Source: Icerya purchasi (lineage: Eukaryota; Arthropoda; Insecta; Hemiptera; Monophlebidae). From it: DNA of 64,000 bases. The position numbers and the translations under genes were made by a program. The stretch spans positions 27,725,191 to 27,789,190 of the forward strand of contig CM077116.1 of assembly GCA_039619475.1 (NCBI GenBank). The letters are read 5' to 3'. Below, one piece after another: positions 32,180-44,639 of this stretch (positions within the stretch are counted from its first letter, which is position 1; each line of letters begins with the position of its first letter). Below the pieces are notes generated by a model. The model saw nothing but the letters and a program-made list of their open reading frames with translations, was not told the DNA's origin and did not search any database.

Positions 32180-32599
32180 CAGGCCCGTGCCCAGAATTTT
32201 GGAAAGGGGGGAGCTTTGAAAATTTTCTTCGCATATTTATTTTATAAATAAAAATACATTTTTCACTAATATTCATGCTAATAATAGTTTTCATCATCTT
32301 GATTTATATATTAATAATTTAAATAAACGAATTACTGTATAAACATTAATAAAAATTACATATGTTATTAATTATACTCGTAATAAAAATTTTGCACAAG
32401 ATATTAATGAAGTACCTAAAAATATGAAGCATATTTTTTTATTTTTTCTTTTAAAGGTAGGTAAGAACACTCTAAAAAATCATCAATATTTATTTTAAAT
32501 TTGTGATTTTTTTCAGATTTTTGTGTATTCATAATAACTATTTCAGTTCTTATTGGGGGGGGTTACCCCCCCCCCCCTGGAGGGGGTGACACGGCCTTG
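32180..32599. mobile_element. Small element with G/C-homopolymer subtermini (420 bp)
   Basis: The ends are CAGGCCCGTGCCCAG and, inverted, CAAGGCCGTGTCACC. A GGGGGG tract follows the left end and C13 plus GGAGGGGG precedes the right end. The interior is AT-rich and non-coding. The architecture resembles that of the hAT-derived element at 31163-31465. No clear target duplication was found, so the boundaries are provisional. Confidence 0.45.
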
Positions 32600-35500
32600 G
32601 ATCGTACGATAAATAAAATCTTTAACAACTAATGAAATGAAAGTTAGAACCGTGTTTTAATTTAAGAGAGCAAAACTGACAAAAAGATTTATTTGCTTAT
32701 ATATATATATATATATCCAATAATTAATATAAAAAACAATGTGAATAACAGAGTACATTGGATATATAAGTTACATATATGTATATTAAGCTAAAGAATA
32801 TGAAGCACTTCCATTTTCTTAAAATTATCTTCATGACGAACAGTTTAAATCATCTTTAAGCAGTATGTGTGAAGGTTACTTATTTAATGAAATTATTTTA
32901 AACTAAAATTTATTCACGTAATACAGTAAAAATTAACACAGTATATTTGAATGAGTAAAAAAACTGCACATCAACTTTTAATAATTTCATTTGTTTTTCA
33001 AAAGCTAAAAAAGCGACGCGATATAGAAGTCTGTATTTTTCTACTGATAAGGCATTTCGATTTATTACGATGATGATGGCGTTAAGGTAAGCAGCGAGCC
33101 TCTTTGAAATGCAATGTGTATGTATATGTATATTTTTTATGGTAAATAAAATATTTCACTTGCGGCTTACGGCAAAATTTCAAAATAAGATATAAACAAG
33201 TATGTACATAAATAACAGTACAGGTATACATGTATATATATATGTATATATGATGGTTTATTTAAATAAATGGAATTTTATTTGGAAAAATTATGAATTC
33301 TTTTTGTAAATGAAAATAAAAAATTAGTGTTGCGTTTGATTACAGAATTTGGGTTGTACGATAATGAAGTGTATTTAACGATGAATTCTTTCCGAAGTTT
33401 AATTGTAAGTGAAATTTAAATTATTAGTCTACCAATTAGATAATTTTATTTTTCTAGAAAGTACTTTTTTTTTCTTGAGCGTTATTATTTTAGTGATATG
33501 TGTTATCGCTGTTTTGTTTAGTGATCAGAGTTCGGAAATTTAAATTAATCGTAGTAACAATGTGTTTTTTATACCTGAACACTTGCTAATTGATCTCTTT
33601 AGAAATAATCACGAATATACTTTCCGACAGATTCCAAATATAAATTATTTCATATAAACAATTTATTATTGTAATCATTTAAAATTACTGTAACGTATAT
33701 ATCATTTTTTAATGTATTTTATCTGATTACATGATACATAATGCTGGCCACTCTTGCGAAATTATTAAATATTTATGTGTAATATAAAAATTTTATTTGA
33801 CGCGTCACATTTTGATATTGCGCATAGTTACATATTTTGATTTTTTTTAAAACTATACAATACGTGACGTATACACATACAGACTTAAATGTTAATGACT
33901 AGGTTATTCTTAATAAAAAATCCCATAACGAAATCTGACGTTTTTGCATTAGGATTGTAAAATTTTATTTTGCGAAGAATGACATAATCAATTAAAACCG
34001 GCTTTTCTATAAGAATTATAGAAGATTAGCACTAGAGGTGCAGGAGTCTTCTGGTAAGATTTGAATGATCGAATTACGTATATATATATATATATGTGTG
34101 AATATTTATTTATTTATTTAATTTTTTAAAAGATTCTTCCAATAAACGGTGACTATAATTTAATATTTATAACCAACCGCTATATAAAAACGTTTCTTCG
34201 TAGCACACTATTCCAAGAAGGTGAAGGAGAAGTTTTATTTCTTCGTATTTAACAAATATATAGTAGAGTGAAATCATTTGTCACTTTGTGTTGGAACTCA
34301 CCAATTAAAAATATTGTTTGCGCACAATTATAGCTTGTATTAAAAGTTGAATGTTTATTTAAAAATGAAGTAACTTGTACATTGATTTTTAATGCATATT
34401 TTTAGGCTTATAATTTTAAGCCCAAAAAGAAGGAAGATAAAATACAACTAATACTACCGCTTGATTTCGTATGCGCATTTTTTGGAACGGTCGTAAATAT
34501 TTTTATTTGATTATCTGAATATGTCATTCAAATGTAATAAGTTTAAATTTTTATTCATTTTCCTATTTAATTAAATACATTCCAATACGGAAGACAAATT
34601 TTGAATAGTAAAAACAAAAAAATCGATTTTGCGTGGTATTGTAAATATTTATTATTGCATCTACGTTTTAGGTGTACAGTTGTTAAGAGATATATTAGTG
34701 ATTGAAAGGTATTGAAATATTTTACACAATTATGTTAGTGAGCTGAAATGTGTTACAGCTTGTTCTGGGGAAGGCAGAATTGGCTCTAGGATGTTTCACT
34801 TTTTTTGTTAAAATAAATATTCGACATAGGCACTTAGTGAAAAAAATATACATAGCGTTTGATTTCCTTCAATTTTTTTGAAACTACTAATTGAACTGAA
34901 GATAGTGAAAAATCTTTTAATAGTTCGATTATTAAATGAAATATTATACATTCTTTTTAACATAAATATGCGATATAGTTTATTCTTTTTTTTGTTTTTT
35001 GTTTTTTTGTTTTCAAAAAATTTAAATGATTTAATTTACAGATTTTTTCATATTATCGTTTTACGATATTTATTTTTAACTTATAAACTTTCTAGACTTT
35101 TGTGAATAGAAAATTTTACGCATGTATTCACCACGCGTACTGTGTTTTGAACGTGAAGGATTATAAAACATTTTATATTGTTCTTGTTAGTGCATGTTAT
35201 TTTTACTCACTACTTTTGAAGTAACGATTTGGTCTTGAATTTGTGTTTTTGAATGTTCTATGACAAATTGAAATTCATTTTGTAAATGAAGCAGCTCTTT
35301 TCGTTTGAAATTACATTTCTTTATATTTATAAAATTTTTGTTGTTAAATTAATAGAAAGAAAAGAGGTGTCATATGTCGTGATCATGCTATAAACCTCTT
35401 CTTGTTCTTATGTTGGTCGCGAAGGGAGGTAATCGAAGTGTCATTTATTTTCCTCAAGAAATACTTTTAAATAAATTCCAGCTTAAAGAAGATTGGAAAC

Positions 35501-37524
35501 TGTTTTATCGCAGAAATATTTGTGAATTTTCTTTTCTTTATTTCTTTATTTTTTTTATGTACATCAAAATAAATTTAAATTATCTTGTGCATTACCATAC
35601 ACGCAAAAAATAAAACGCATGTTCTCACTGAGTTTAAAATAATTTTGGTAATTTGTCGCTAATCTAGTTTGCGAACCACGAATATTACGCTTTTTATAAA
35701 TTTTATTGTCACTATATTTTCTCGTAAATAGTTGCGCTTCATATCTTTTGATAGAATTCGAAGTTAACAAAAAATATGATATCTCTTGATAAAATATTTT
35801 GTTTATGACCAGATGTGTTTACTTTTTATAACATTGCTGAAATAATGCTGATAAAAGTTATTTACGATGTGTCAATGTCCTATTCGGATCACGTTTAAAT
35901 AAAAACGTTTTTTTTTTTAATACGGAGATCACGAGAAAATGTAGAACCCGTTAAACTCGTTATCGATGAATAAAGATTGGCGTATGTAATTATGTGTTAT
36001 TTTATTTAGTACTTCACACTTACTTGTAATGGACTTATCGTCTTTATTTATATTTTTCTTCCGAGATTGAACTTTTATTTTGTGAGATAAGTAATGATAA
36101 ACCGAAATATTTTCTTTAATGAACATTAATTATATCACTGTATTTATTCCAATTAGAAGATCGTACATAGTTATCAACTATTTACCGCTTGTTTTTTTTA
36201 TCTTCTGTTATACCGCTTTTATATATTTTTTCTATGTTGTATTAGTCAATCAAACCTGCAGTAAAAGTTTTCTAAATGCGTGACTTACGATATGAAATAC
36301 AAATTATTTTTTGTTTTAAATCAGAAAAAGGAACACTGGAGAGAAGACAAGCAAGAGTTTTACTGTTGAGTGGAACTATTTTCTTGCAGTATAAATATAA
36401 TAAAAGAATTTGTTACTAGAATTTGATAATATGCTGCTCTTGCAGATTATTTCGTCAGTGAGATTCAGTTAAATCCTCTTTCATATGTAGTTGAACGTGT
36501 ATATAATGGAAGGTCCCCGGAGTTTTGGCAGTTTCCCGGAACAATACTCTTTGTAAACCTTCTTGATTTTATTCAATAGGGGTCCATTGTATTTCATTTC
36601 CCAGTTAAGTGAAATACTCTTACAAAAAAAAATAAGCTTCGCAATTCCAATCTATTTATGCAGATTAAAATCGCTCGTTTTGACGTTTTTATTACGATGG
36701 GAAGCCTTCATGCGTTATCGTTCGTTGTTCGATTCACAGAAAGTCGTTAAACTGTTTATCCTTTGTATCGTGTTTCTGAAGCTAGGACTCAGTCCTTCCT
36801 ATCGTGATCAAAAAATTAACAGTTTTTTCGGTAAAATTATTCACGAACAAATGAAACATGCTTAAGAACATGTGTTACCGCGCGATATTACAGAAGAAAA
36901 CCCTTATATATCCTTTCATAGTTTTTTTTATTTTATGGATGAGATTTTTTCAAATATTACCGCATTCCGAGATTAAGAAATAGAATCCAAAAGGTTTTAC
37001 CAGTTCTTTTTCTAACGTACGGTCAAGCATCATTTTTGTTCGACTCTTTCATATAGGCAATGTTTTTTTTTTACAATAAATAGAACTATACTAATAATTT
37101 TTTTGGATAACAAATATATTGTTTTATATTACAGTAAATAATGATTAACTTTTCTATGTTCAGTTCTTTGTGGAAATTAAAATCTGCGCAATAGCATTTA
37201 TGTACAAAAATGAACATTCATGTTCAGGAACTATTAATCGGGCTCGTATTATTAGGAAGGATATTTTTTCTCTTTTTATATCTTTACTAGAGAATCTGAA
37301 GAGTGTAAGGAAGTTTCAGTACGTTTTAAGTATGTATCTGTTCGTTCGGGTGTCCTTGTAGATAGTTTGGACTGCTGTCATAAAAATATTTATTAAAATA
37401 TCGGGAAATGTTTTTTCTCATTTTCGTTGACTGGAAGTAATTGACCCTGTTTGATAATTTAAATGTACCTGTCCTTTTATCAGTTGTTTTCGTTGCAATT
37501 TTCTATCATTTTTAGGATTCCCTG
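32600..37524. other. Long AT-rich gene-free stretch
   Basis: Nearly 5 kb with simple (TA)n runs (about 32699-32716, 33234-33250, 34079-34095) and T-rich tracts. The longest frame (36563-36865, 100 codons) is hydrophobic-basic with no recognised motif and AT-driven composition. I see no transposon ends, tRNA or exon with convincing splice sites. Confidence 0.5.
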
Positions 37525-37548
37525 TACACATATATATAATGTACGGAG
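37508..37548. repeat. Inverted repeat at the edge of copy B
   Basis: AGGATTCCCTGTACA (37515) pairs imperfectly with TGTACGGAGTCCT (37540) across a short TA-rich loop. Copy C has a related GTACGGGGAATCTTAATAAG at its corresponding edge (inverted, near 63828), so this is close to a family boundary. Confidence 0.45.
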
Positions 37549-38315
37549 TCCTAATAGTGGTTCAGAAACGACAAAAATATCAAATAAAAATCAATAACTC
37601 ACGAACGGTGGTTTGACTTATAAACTTCAAAATTGGATCATAAATTTCAAAAATTAAAATTCTCCTTAAGACAATCTGCTGTAATTTCAAGCTAACCGAG
37701 ATTATCTTGGCCGACGAAAAACCCCAAGAATCGTCAAGAGTATATAATATAGAATTTAAAACGACCTCAAAAATTACCCTTGAAAAAATTATAACTTAAC
37801 ACCAAATACCTCCCCTTTAAAAGTGAAATTCAAAGTATAAAATAAAATGCAGAAGCTCTTTCAATAAAATTAAAAAATTACGGCTAAAAAATTATTTGGC
37901 CAAAAATAGCAAAAAAAAAAGAGGATGTTTACTTAAGCGATAGTCCGAGTAAAAACTTCGGGAAAACCAAAACGTATCTTAAACATATGCATAAAAGATC
38001 GCCTTATAGGAAAAATATAGCCGAGCTTGTAAGTTTTGAAAAAAATAAATTTTTTTATTTGACATATTGTTGGGAGGATCGCGCTATTTGTCGGGAGCGA
38101 AACCGTATTTCATTTCCCCTTAACAAAACTTTCGAAATTGACGAAAAGTTTAAAAAAACGCAAAAAGTAGCATGTCCTCTCTTTGCGCCGCGAAAAATCA
38201 GATTTCTTTGTTTTAAGTTTAGTATTATGTGAATATAAATATTATAGTTATTTTTAACTTAATGTACACGCTATCCTCAGCACATGAAACGTCATGCTTG
38301 ACTGAACTTGTTTTA
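37540..38315 (+). repeat. Dispersed satellite-bearing family, copy B (one unit)
   Basis: This parallels the inverted copy at 62690-63840 over most of its length: CAGAAACGACAAAAATATC, CTTATAAACTTCAAAATTGG, CTGTAATTTCAAGCTAACCG, CAGAAGCTCTTTC and ATGCATAAAAGATCGCCTTA all recur. Only one satellite unit is present (about 38010-38190). It ends with the terminal module CATGCTTGACTGAACTTGTT at 38293. The 81-codon frame 37987-38232 is shared only in part with the other copies and is broken there, so it is not a gene. Confidence 0.8.
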
Positions 38316-38594
38316 ATTATTGCAACATTTATCAAGTATAAGAATGAATAGTAATTATATTTGACCCTTACGACAGTTTACTCTGTTAATTTCTATGTTA
38401 CCTTACATTTATAAAACAGATTTCTTTTGTCGGATAAAACTTGGTTAGTTTGTAAACCCTGTTTTTATCTTCGGTTAACTTTGTTTCACTTTTTCGTTTT
38501 GATGACACGTATTCTTTGTCATTTTTTCAAAACTGTATAATTTTATAGATTCCAGATATAGGTAGCCATTCAAATTTTTCATTTATTATTGCCT

Positions 38595-39545
38595 TACTTG
38601 TTCATCATCATCATCATTATCTGCTCAACTATTTGATTGGTGGGCAACATGGCAGTCCGGTGGTTTTCTGGCGCGAGCTAATTTCTTCACTTCAACGTAG
38701 CTTTGTTTCTTCAGTATGTCTTCCATAAACTTGATCCTAGGTATTCCTTTTGATCGATTAGTCAAGTGTCTGATTAAGTGGCCAACCTCATATTATTTTT
38801 TCGATTTTTTACATTTTTAGCGGTTTATTCTCCATGCTTTGGAATACTTCTTTATTTGTTATTTTTTTTCATCCAGGGGGAATTCTCAGCATTCTCTTGT
38901 AGCACCTCAATTCGAAAGCCTGCAATTTTTGACCAATCTCAATTCAGTATAGTTCAGGATTCGCAACCATATAATGCAACGCTCCAAATGTACGTTTTGA
39001 CGAATAGCTTTCTCGTGTGCAAGGAAATATATATTTTTGGTAGTAAGCAAGGAGGTCCTCTTCTTTATCCAGGGTTATTTTTCTTCTAGCCTCTTCTTCG
39101 CTCCTTCCGCTCTCTGTGATTAAGCTTCCTAAGTGGAAAAATTCCTGTACTTGTAGTAGCTTTTGTCCATTTAAGGAAATATCCATATTCCTATCCATCG
39201 GTTTCTGTCTTGAGTATGTTATTACTTTGGTTTTATTTACATTTATTTATATTTTACATTTTTCAATTAATAGTTCATTCAAATCATTAATGGATTGTTG
39301 TAAATCTGTTTCGTTTTCTGCTATTAATGCTATGCCATCTGCAAATCGTATGGAGATAAACCATTGTCGTTGACGCCCGTTTTTCTATTTTCTACAAATA
39401 TTTTCATTGCCTCTTCTATCTATATATTGAAAAGAATTGCTGTCAGGCAACATCCTTGTCTAGCTCCCTTTTTAACGTTAGCTATGTCGTCGTTATTTAT
39501 TATTATTGGTTGGTTGGTTCTTGTATAATTGAGGATACGGAAAAA
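38595..39545 (-). pseudogene. RTE-like RT fragment with (ATG)n tail
   Basis: Read on the minus strand from 39545: NYTRTNQPIIIN, KKGARQGC then LTAILFNIYIEEAMK (RT motif B region), RFADGIALIAENETDL where YADD has become FADG, QQSINDLNELL, and the downstream frame 39198-38944 with LLQVQEFFHLGSLITESG. The 5' end is truncated near 39545. The 3' end is a (CAT)n run at 38603-38618, an (ATG)n tail on the coding strand. Stops and a lost second catalytic Asp mean it is inactive. Confidence 0.75.
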
Positions 39546-41287
39546 TAATTCAATTAGGCGTTCATGTAATCATTTATTATGCATCTTGTGGCAAGATGTA
39601 ATAGAAAAGTGGTTGTACTACTTGGTCCGAAGTAGCGACTTTGTGAATCTGCATGGATACAACGCCCTCCAGAATGTTATTATCCGCCCCAATGTACATA
39701 TGATCTAAGCAAGAGAAGATTTTTATCTGAGCTAAATTCGTTTAAAATACTAGTAAATCCAAAACGTACATTACATTTATGTAAAAAGTACTATATTGTT
39801 CCTTGAGCAAATTTATGTTCTTATCGCCTATCATTTTACTCTTTCTCTGTTTGCTTATTATCTCTTCGAGTTCACTCAAGAAGCAAGATTACAAAGTATG
39901 GCAGAATCGATATATTCCTATTATCGAGATGTGATATATTCTATGTAATTTTCATTCTTAGTATTCTATACTTTACTCATAAAAAAAAAAAAAAAATAAA
40001 AGAAATAAAATAAAAAAAATGATTTCATCTCTTTACTGTGCAAATTATCCTGGGATCCTGCATTTGATAATGGTTTCATCGGAATAAATACAAGTTTCGG
40101 TTTGAAATAATAAAATCAAATTCAACACCAGTAATTTACTGGAAACAAAAGGTCATTTTATTTCTGCAACGACTGCGAATGCGAATGAACGTTTACTATG
40201 AAATATTCAAGGACGCCCTGTTAAAATTGTTAACCAACTGTTGCTCGAGAAGAAGAAATGTAGAAAACTTAATCAGGTTAATTTCTTTCAAGGCAAAATA
40301 ATGTTTTGTTTTTTTTTTTTGTATAATAATAATTATTACTTTTAGTATTTCAGTTATTTTTGTACGAAATGTGTGTACTATATTTTTTGAGGTTATTTAT
40401 ACTGTCGTTTTATTATCTATTTAGAATTACCGCTTGACGAACCTATTGGCTTATTATTAAATATAATCGAAATATCCTTACATGGTTCAACACACTCTGG
40501 AGGACATAGGTAAAGGGAAGAACAAGAAGAATAACTATTAGAGAAGATTAGAAAGTGAAAATTAAATTAGGATAAAAGTTGAGTTTATAATCGGAATAAA
40601 GAGCAGAGATTATTCGGAAAACAAAGAATGATCAGAATTGTATATGAAATTAGGAAAAGTATTAGTTCCGAAACTGTGATAAGAGAACGGTTGTTAAATG
40701 TAGGCTATATTCGATAACGATATTATTAGGTAATCTTGCAAGAGAAAAAATTACCGTAAAATAGCACACTAATGAGGAGGTGTGGTTGTTGAGTCAAAAA
40801 TTAACGTAGAATTTTTTTGAATGAGAGAAAATATTATAAGACGGGAATGTATGAACAAGATTACTGTCGTCAAGAGTTGCAGAATGAAATGAAAAGTTGA
40901 CTTTTTTACTGATCCTAATTTCAACATGCTGAGTAATTGGAAAAAATCAGTATAAAACGGATTGGAAATTGCGTGAAGAATACGAGGAATGGTGAAATTA
41001 AAGGATAATCGAGTAGAGAGAAAATCCGTTTTACGTGAACTTAAAATTGTTCTGAGGAATACGGGAAACAGCTTTTTTTTGCCACCTAAAATTACGTATA
41101 ATATTGTCCGATTTGATTTTATATAATTTCACGCGCGTTCCTCTATTGCCGTACGCATGATCGAGATAAATTCTCACTGATACTTCATTTTTGTCCAAAC
41201 TGGTTAATGTTCAATGTTTGAAGTTGTGATTTGCCCAATGATGGTCATAAATATTTGCCACTCCTAATACATTTTTTACGGAAATTT
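39546..41287. other. AT-rich DNA, nothing firmly recognised
   Basis: The stretch 40500-41060 is purine-rich and could be a highly decayed minus-strand retrotransposon, similar in texture to 9900-10500, but no motif could be read. No frame over 60 codons was seen. Confidence 0.4.
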
Positions 41288-43075
41288 ATCGGCCATAATT
41301 TTAAAGGCTTAGCGAGTATTTTCGATTGAGCGAATTCAACTTTAAGCTTTTAAGCGTGTAAACAAAAGAAAAAACGAAATTTCGTTACCTTCTTTTAAAG
41401 CGTGATTGACGGAGAAAAAAATAATACAGAATAAAATAAAACATTTCACTGGAAATGATTTTTCAAGATTTTGGACTTTGTTTTTTCGTTTTATTTTTAG
41501 CTTGAAAATTAAAAGAAATTTAGCAAATTTTGTTTAAAAAATAAAACTGCTAGTCCAGTATATTCACCTGTCAGCTAACTAGCATGTGCAAGAAACCATA
41601 GTATGCTGGATCCCATCACATTCTAACATAAAGAAAAAGCGAGGAAGCTGACATCGGCACGAAAGAAGCAGCGAAGATGTTTCCAGTATTAGAAATTACA
41701 ATCCCAATACGAGATCAAAAATACGTAACATCAAACTGGTGTCGTATTAGCCCCGGTAGCTGCACACGGCACTTAAAAAAAAAATATATATAAATATTTT
41801 ACGATGCATGGGACTTACACTGCAAGCGCATTTCCACTACCAACAAAATCTGAAACGTTAAGTCAAGCTCGGCTCTATGGAAAACAACCATCCCATCACG
41901 ACTCAATGAGGTTGTATCAACTCGAGTGAAAACGAAAAAGAAAAAAAAGCTCAGTTCAGAATTGGACACACCGTATTAACAATCACATACTAAAAAAAAA
42001 AAGCACAACTGATATGCTACCACTACAAACAAGAGCCCCTTTAACAGTCAAAGTGCATACCACTCTGGAAATACCATCCTAACCACAACATTTCAATGCA
42101 CGCGGCACATTCTAAGAAAATTATCCAGTTTTTGAAAACAGAAAATATATATCCACTCATTTAACGAAATAGCCTCGTGCCTCTGACTTAAGTTGTATGA
42201 CACCTAAAAAAAAAACAACAAAAACAATAAAAATATTCTTTTTTACTTTTTTATATTTTGTAAACCATGGCATTATATAAAAAAAAAAAAAATCGTTTGT
42301 TTTTACGAGTAGATTAATGGAAAAGTCCAGAAAAATATGAAAAAAATTGTTTTTCCCTTAATTTAAAATTTATTGCGTATTATTATAATGCACATAATAT
42401 ATAAACTATAAAAAACATATTAATAAAAGAAATACTTGTAAATGAAACGACAAAGTTCCTAAAGTTAATAAATAAATTGTTATAATCCTTCTTTTTTTTT
42501 GTCAAAATGCATTTCCTCGCTTCGTATAACAACGTAGCCTAGATACAGCATCGTTTTAAAAGTTTATTTAACGTTAAGGTTAAATATTTTATTCCATTCT
42601 ATTGAAATGTTAGTCCACACTGTTGTAGAAGAAGGGAAAATATTTTTCACTGCTCATTTATTTTGTAAAAATTATAACTCTATGGTTTAGAATGTTAATA
42701 GAGGAAAATATAATTTTTCAACATTTTTCTGCATTTTTTCGTCTTAATCTATTCGTAAAAACAAATATTTTTTTATTTTTAGAATTTTTTTGTATCTTTC
42801 GTAGTTTAAAAAACACGTAAAAGTGAAAAAGAACTTCTATTTTTTACAAAAAAATTCGTGTCTTTCTTAATTTTCAGACTGAAAATAAGACGAAAAACGG
42901 AGTCCAAAATCTTGAAAAATCCTTTCGAATAAACTGTTTTATTTTATTTCGCGTTTTATTTATTTTATTTTTTTCCCCCTTTATAGCACCGGTTTAAGAG
43001 AAGGTAAAGAAATTGTTTTTTTCCCTCTGTTTATGCACTCAAAAACCTAAAGTTTAATTCGCTGGTACTCGCTAA
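41288..43075. mobile_element. Foldback-type element with ~240-bp inverted arms
   Basis: Arms at about 41288-41535 and 42845-43075 are inverted copies. Exact or near pairs: TTAGCGAGTA (41310) with TACTCGCTAA; GCGAATTCAACTTTAAG with CTAAAGTTTAATTCGC; AATAAAATAAAACA with TGTTTTATTTTATT; and 21 identical bases at 41457-41477 and 42901-42921. The centre (about 1.3 kb) contains an I-like RNase H remnant. No target duplication was identified, so the outer ends are approximate. Confidence 0.65.
41572..42235 (+). pseudogene. I-like retrotransposon 3' remnant (RNase H end)
   Basis: A decayed last RNase H motif, CWIPSHSN near 41612 followed by EEADI and KEAAK-like codons, is followed by FRIGHT near 41960. 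The C-terminal block FLKTENIYPLI before a stop at about 42160 resembles FLNNTNILPLI ending the element at 44640-46104. The A-rich run at about 42206 may be the tail. Many stops. It lies between the inverted arms of the foldback structure. Confidence 0.55.
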
Positions 43076-44639
43076 CAAGTATATAAAATAACGGCCGCCA
43101 GATCGCTGTAGGACGAAAATTTATGGAAAAATGAAATTTCAGATTAGCGGAAAATATGCAATAAATTTGGTAAGTGTTGTGAAGCAATTAAATTACGTTG
43201 GTAGCTTGTTAAATATAAGAGCCTATTAAGCGTGACGTAGGGAAATGAAATTGAAAATAACAGATATGATAAGCGACAGAAATGTAAATAAAGCGAAGAA
43301 ACCTATTCACAATAATCACACGTGTTCGTGATTTTTAATTTCTCGAATCACGTTTTCATTCTGCCGACTGTAAGTAAATAAATTTTATCATTATAAATTT
43401 CTTAAAGCAGTGCATCTCCATTCCGTATGCGGGTTTAATAAGGTGTCTGGCCTGATAGTAATAAACTTTTCATGTATCACGGCGGATTTTAAAGTGTGTT
43501 CACTTACATTGTAATCGGTGAAGGATATTTAAAACAAATGCAATTTCGAATTTATTTTTACCGACATTTTTCTTTGTAGTAAAACTTTGCATTCATTGGT
43601 CTATTTTATTTACTTGCAAAATTAGTGTATAATGTAACACCTCTTATTTTCAAGTTTCCTTTTGATTCATTTTTTTACTATTAGTTCTACTTCGTCCGTC
43701 CCATTATTGTTATAAATCGGTTTGAGTTCATATTTTGTTGAGCTCTAATTTGCCCATTTACACTAGGAGCTCCCTAATCTTTCATAGTTCTTTGTTATCT
43801 TGTCCTGAATTGCGAAATAGTAATTTCATCCGGTTTTATTTTTTCCAAATACGCTTCCCATTGTTATTGATGCCCAGTGATACCGTTTTTTGATGTAGAA
43901 ATGATGATATACATATATGTTTTTGGGCTATAGACATTATCGAGTCTTCTCGGTTAACTTCCGCTAATAATTGCCTATTTTTTCGCCTCCAAAGTAGAAT
44001 TTTTCTTTTAATTTTTAACAACGTTACATTTCTTTAGGCTTCAGTAAGTTCATCTATCTGAGACTACTTACATTTCAGAAAAAACATTTAAATCTTTAGT
44101 TATCCTTTAGAGAAAAAAAAAAAAAACGAAATATCTTCAACCAAAAAAGTATTCTTATATATTTATAGTTTATCTAGTTTTATCGAATTCGACAATTAAA
44201 CTTTTTTTCGACATTTGTATTTATTGTACAATAAAATTGACAGTTTTTATTACCTATTAATTACTAGTTGTAAGTTTTTTTTTTTATTTTTTAAATGAAA
44301 TATTTTTAAAAACAATTTATATAAGTAATGAAAGGTTGAAATTCTCATCGAGCTAGTCGTAAAGTCAACAAATATGCATAAATGCTTCATAAAGAAATCT
44401 AGCTGTTACCCGGACTTCGTCAGCGCATTTATCATCTTTTTGGATACATTTTTTTTTGATCAGTGTTATCATTTTTTAATTTGCTCTTTAGCATTCCGTC
44501 AATCTCGTAATGTTCATTTATTAACAAACTATCTAATCCATTCGATTTTCTTCGGGCTTGAAATATAAATAATTGTTATTTTTTATTTTTAATTAAAATT
44601 TGTATATATAAATGAAAAAGTAAATAAAACTTCTGTAGA
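43076..44639. other. AT-rich DNA, no gene seen
   Basis: No frame with recognisable motifs and no element ends were found. A minus 61-codon frame and a plus 64-codon frame are composition-driven. Confidence 0.5.

Noticed and set aside
32699..34095. (TA)n runs as regulatory sites
   Set aside because: Ordinary AT microsatellites without supporting context.
36563..36865. 100-codon plus ORF
   Set aside because: No motif, AT-driven composition, no splice or promoter context; considered chance.
37987..38232. 81-codon ORF starting MHKRSPYRKNIAEL, similar to a 60-codon ORF at 63390-63208
   Set aside because: The similarity is the DNA repeat itself; frames diverge after the first 14 residues and are broken in copy A, so it is not a conserved protein.
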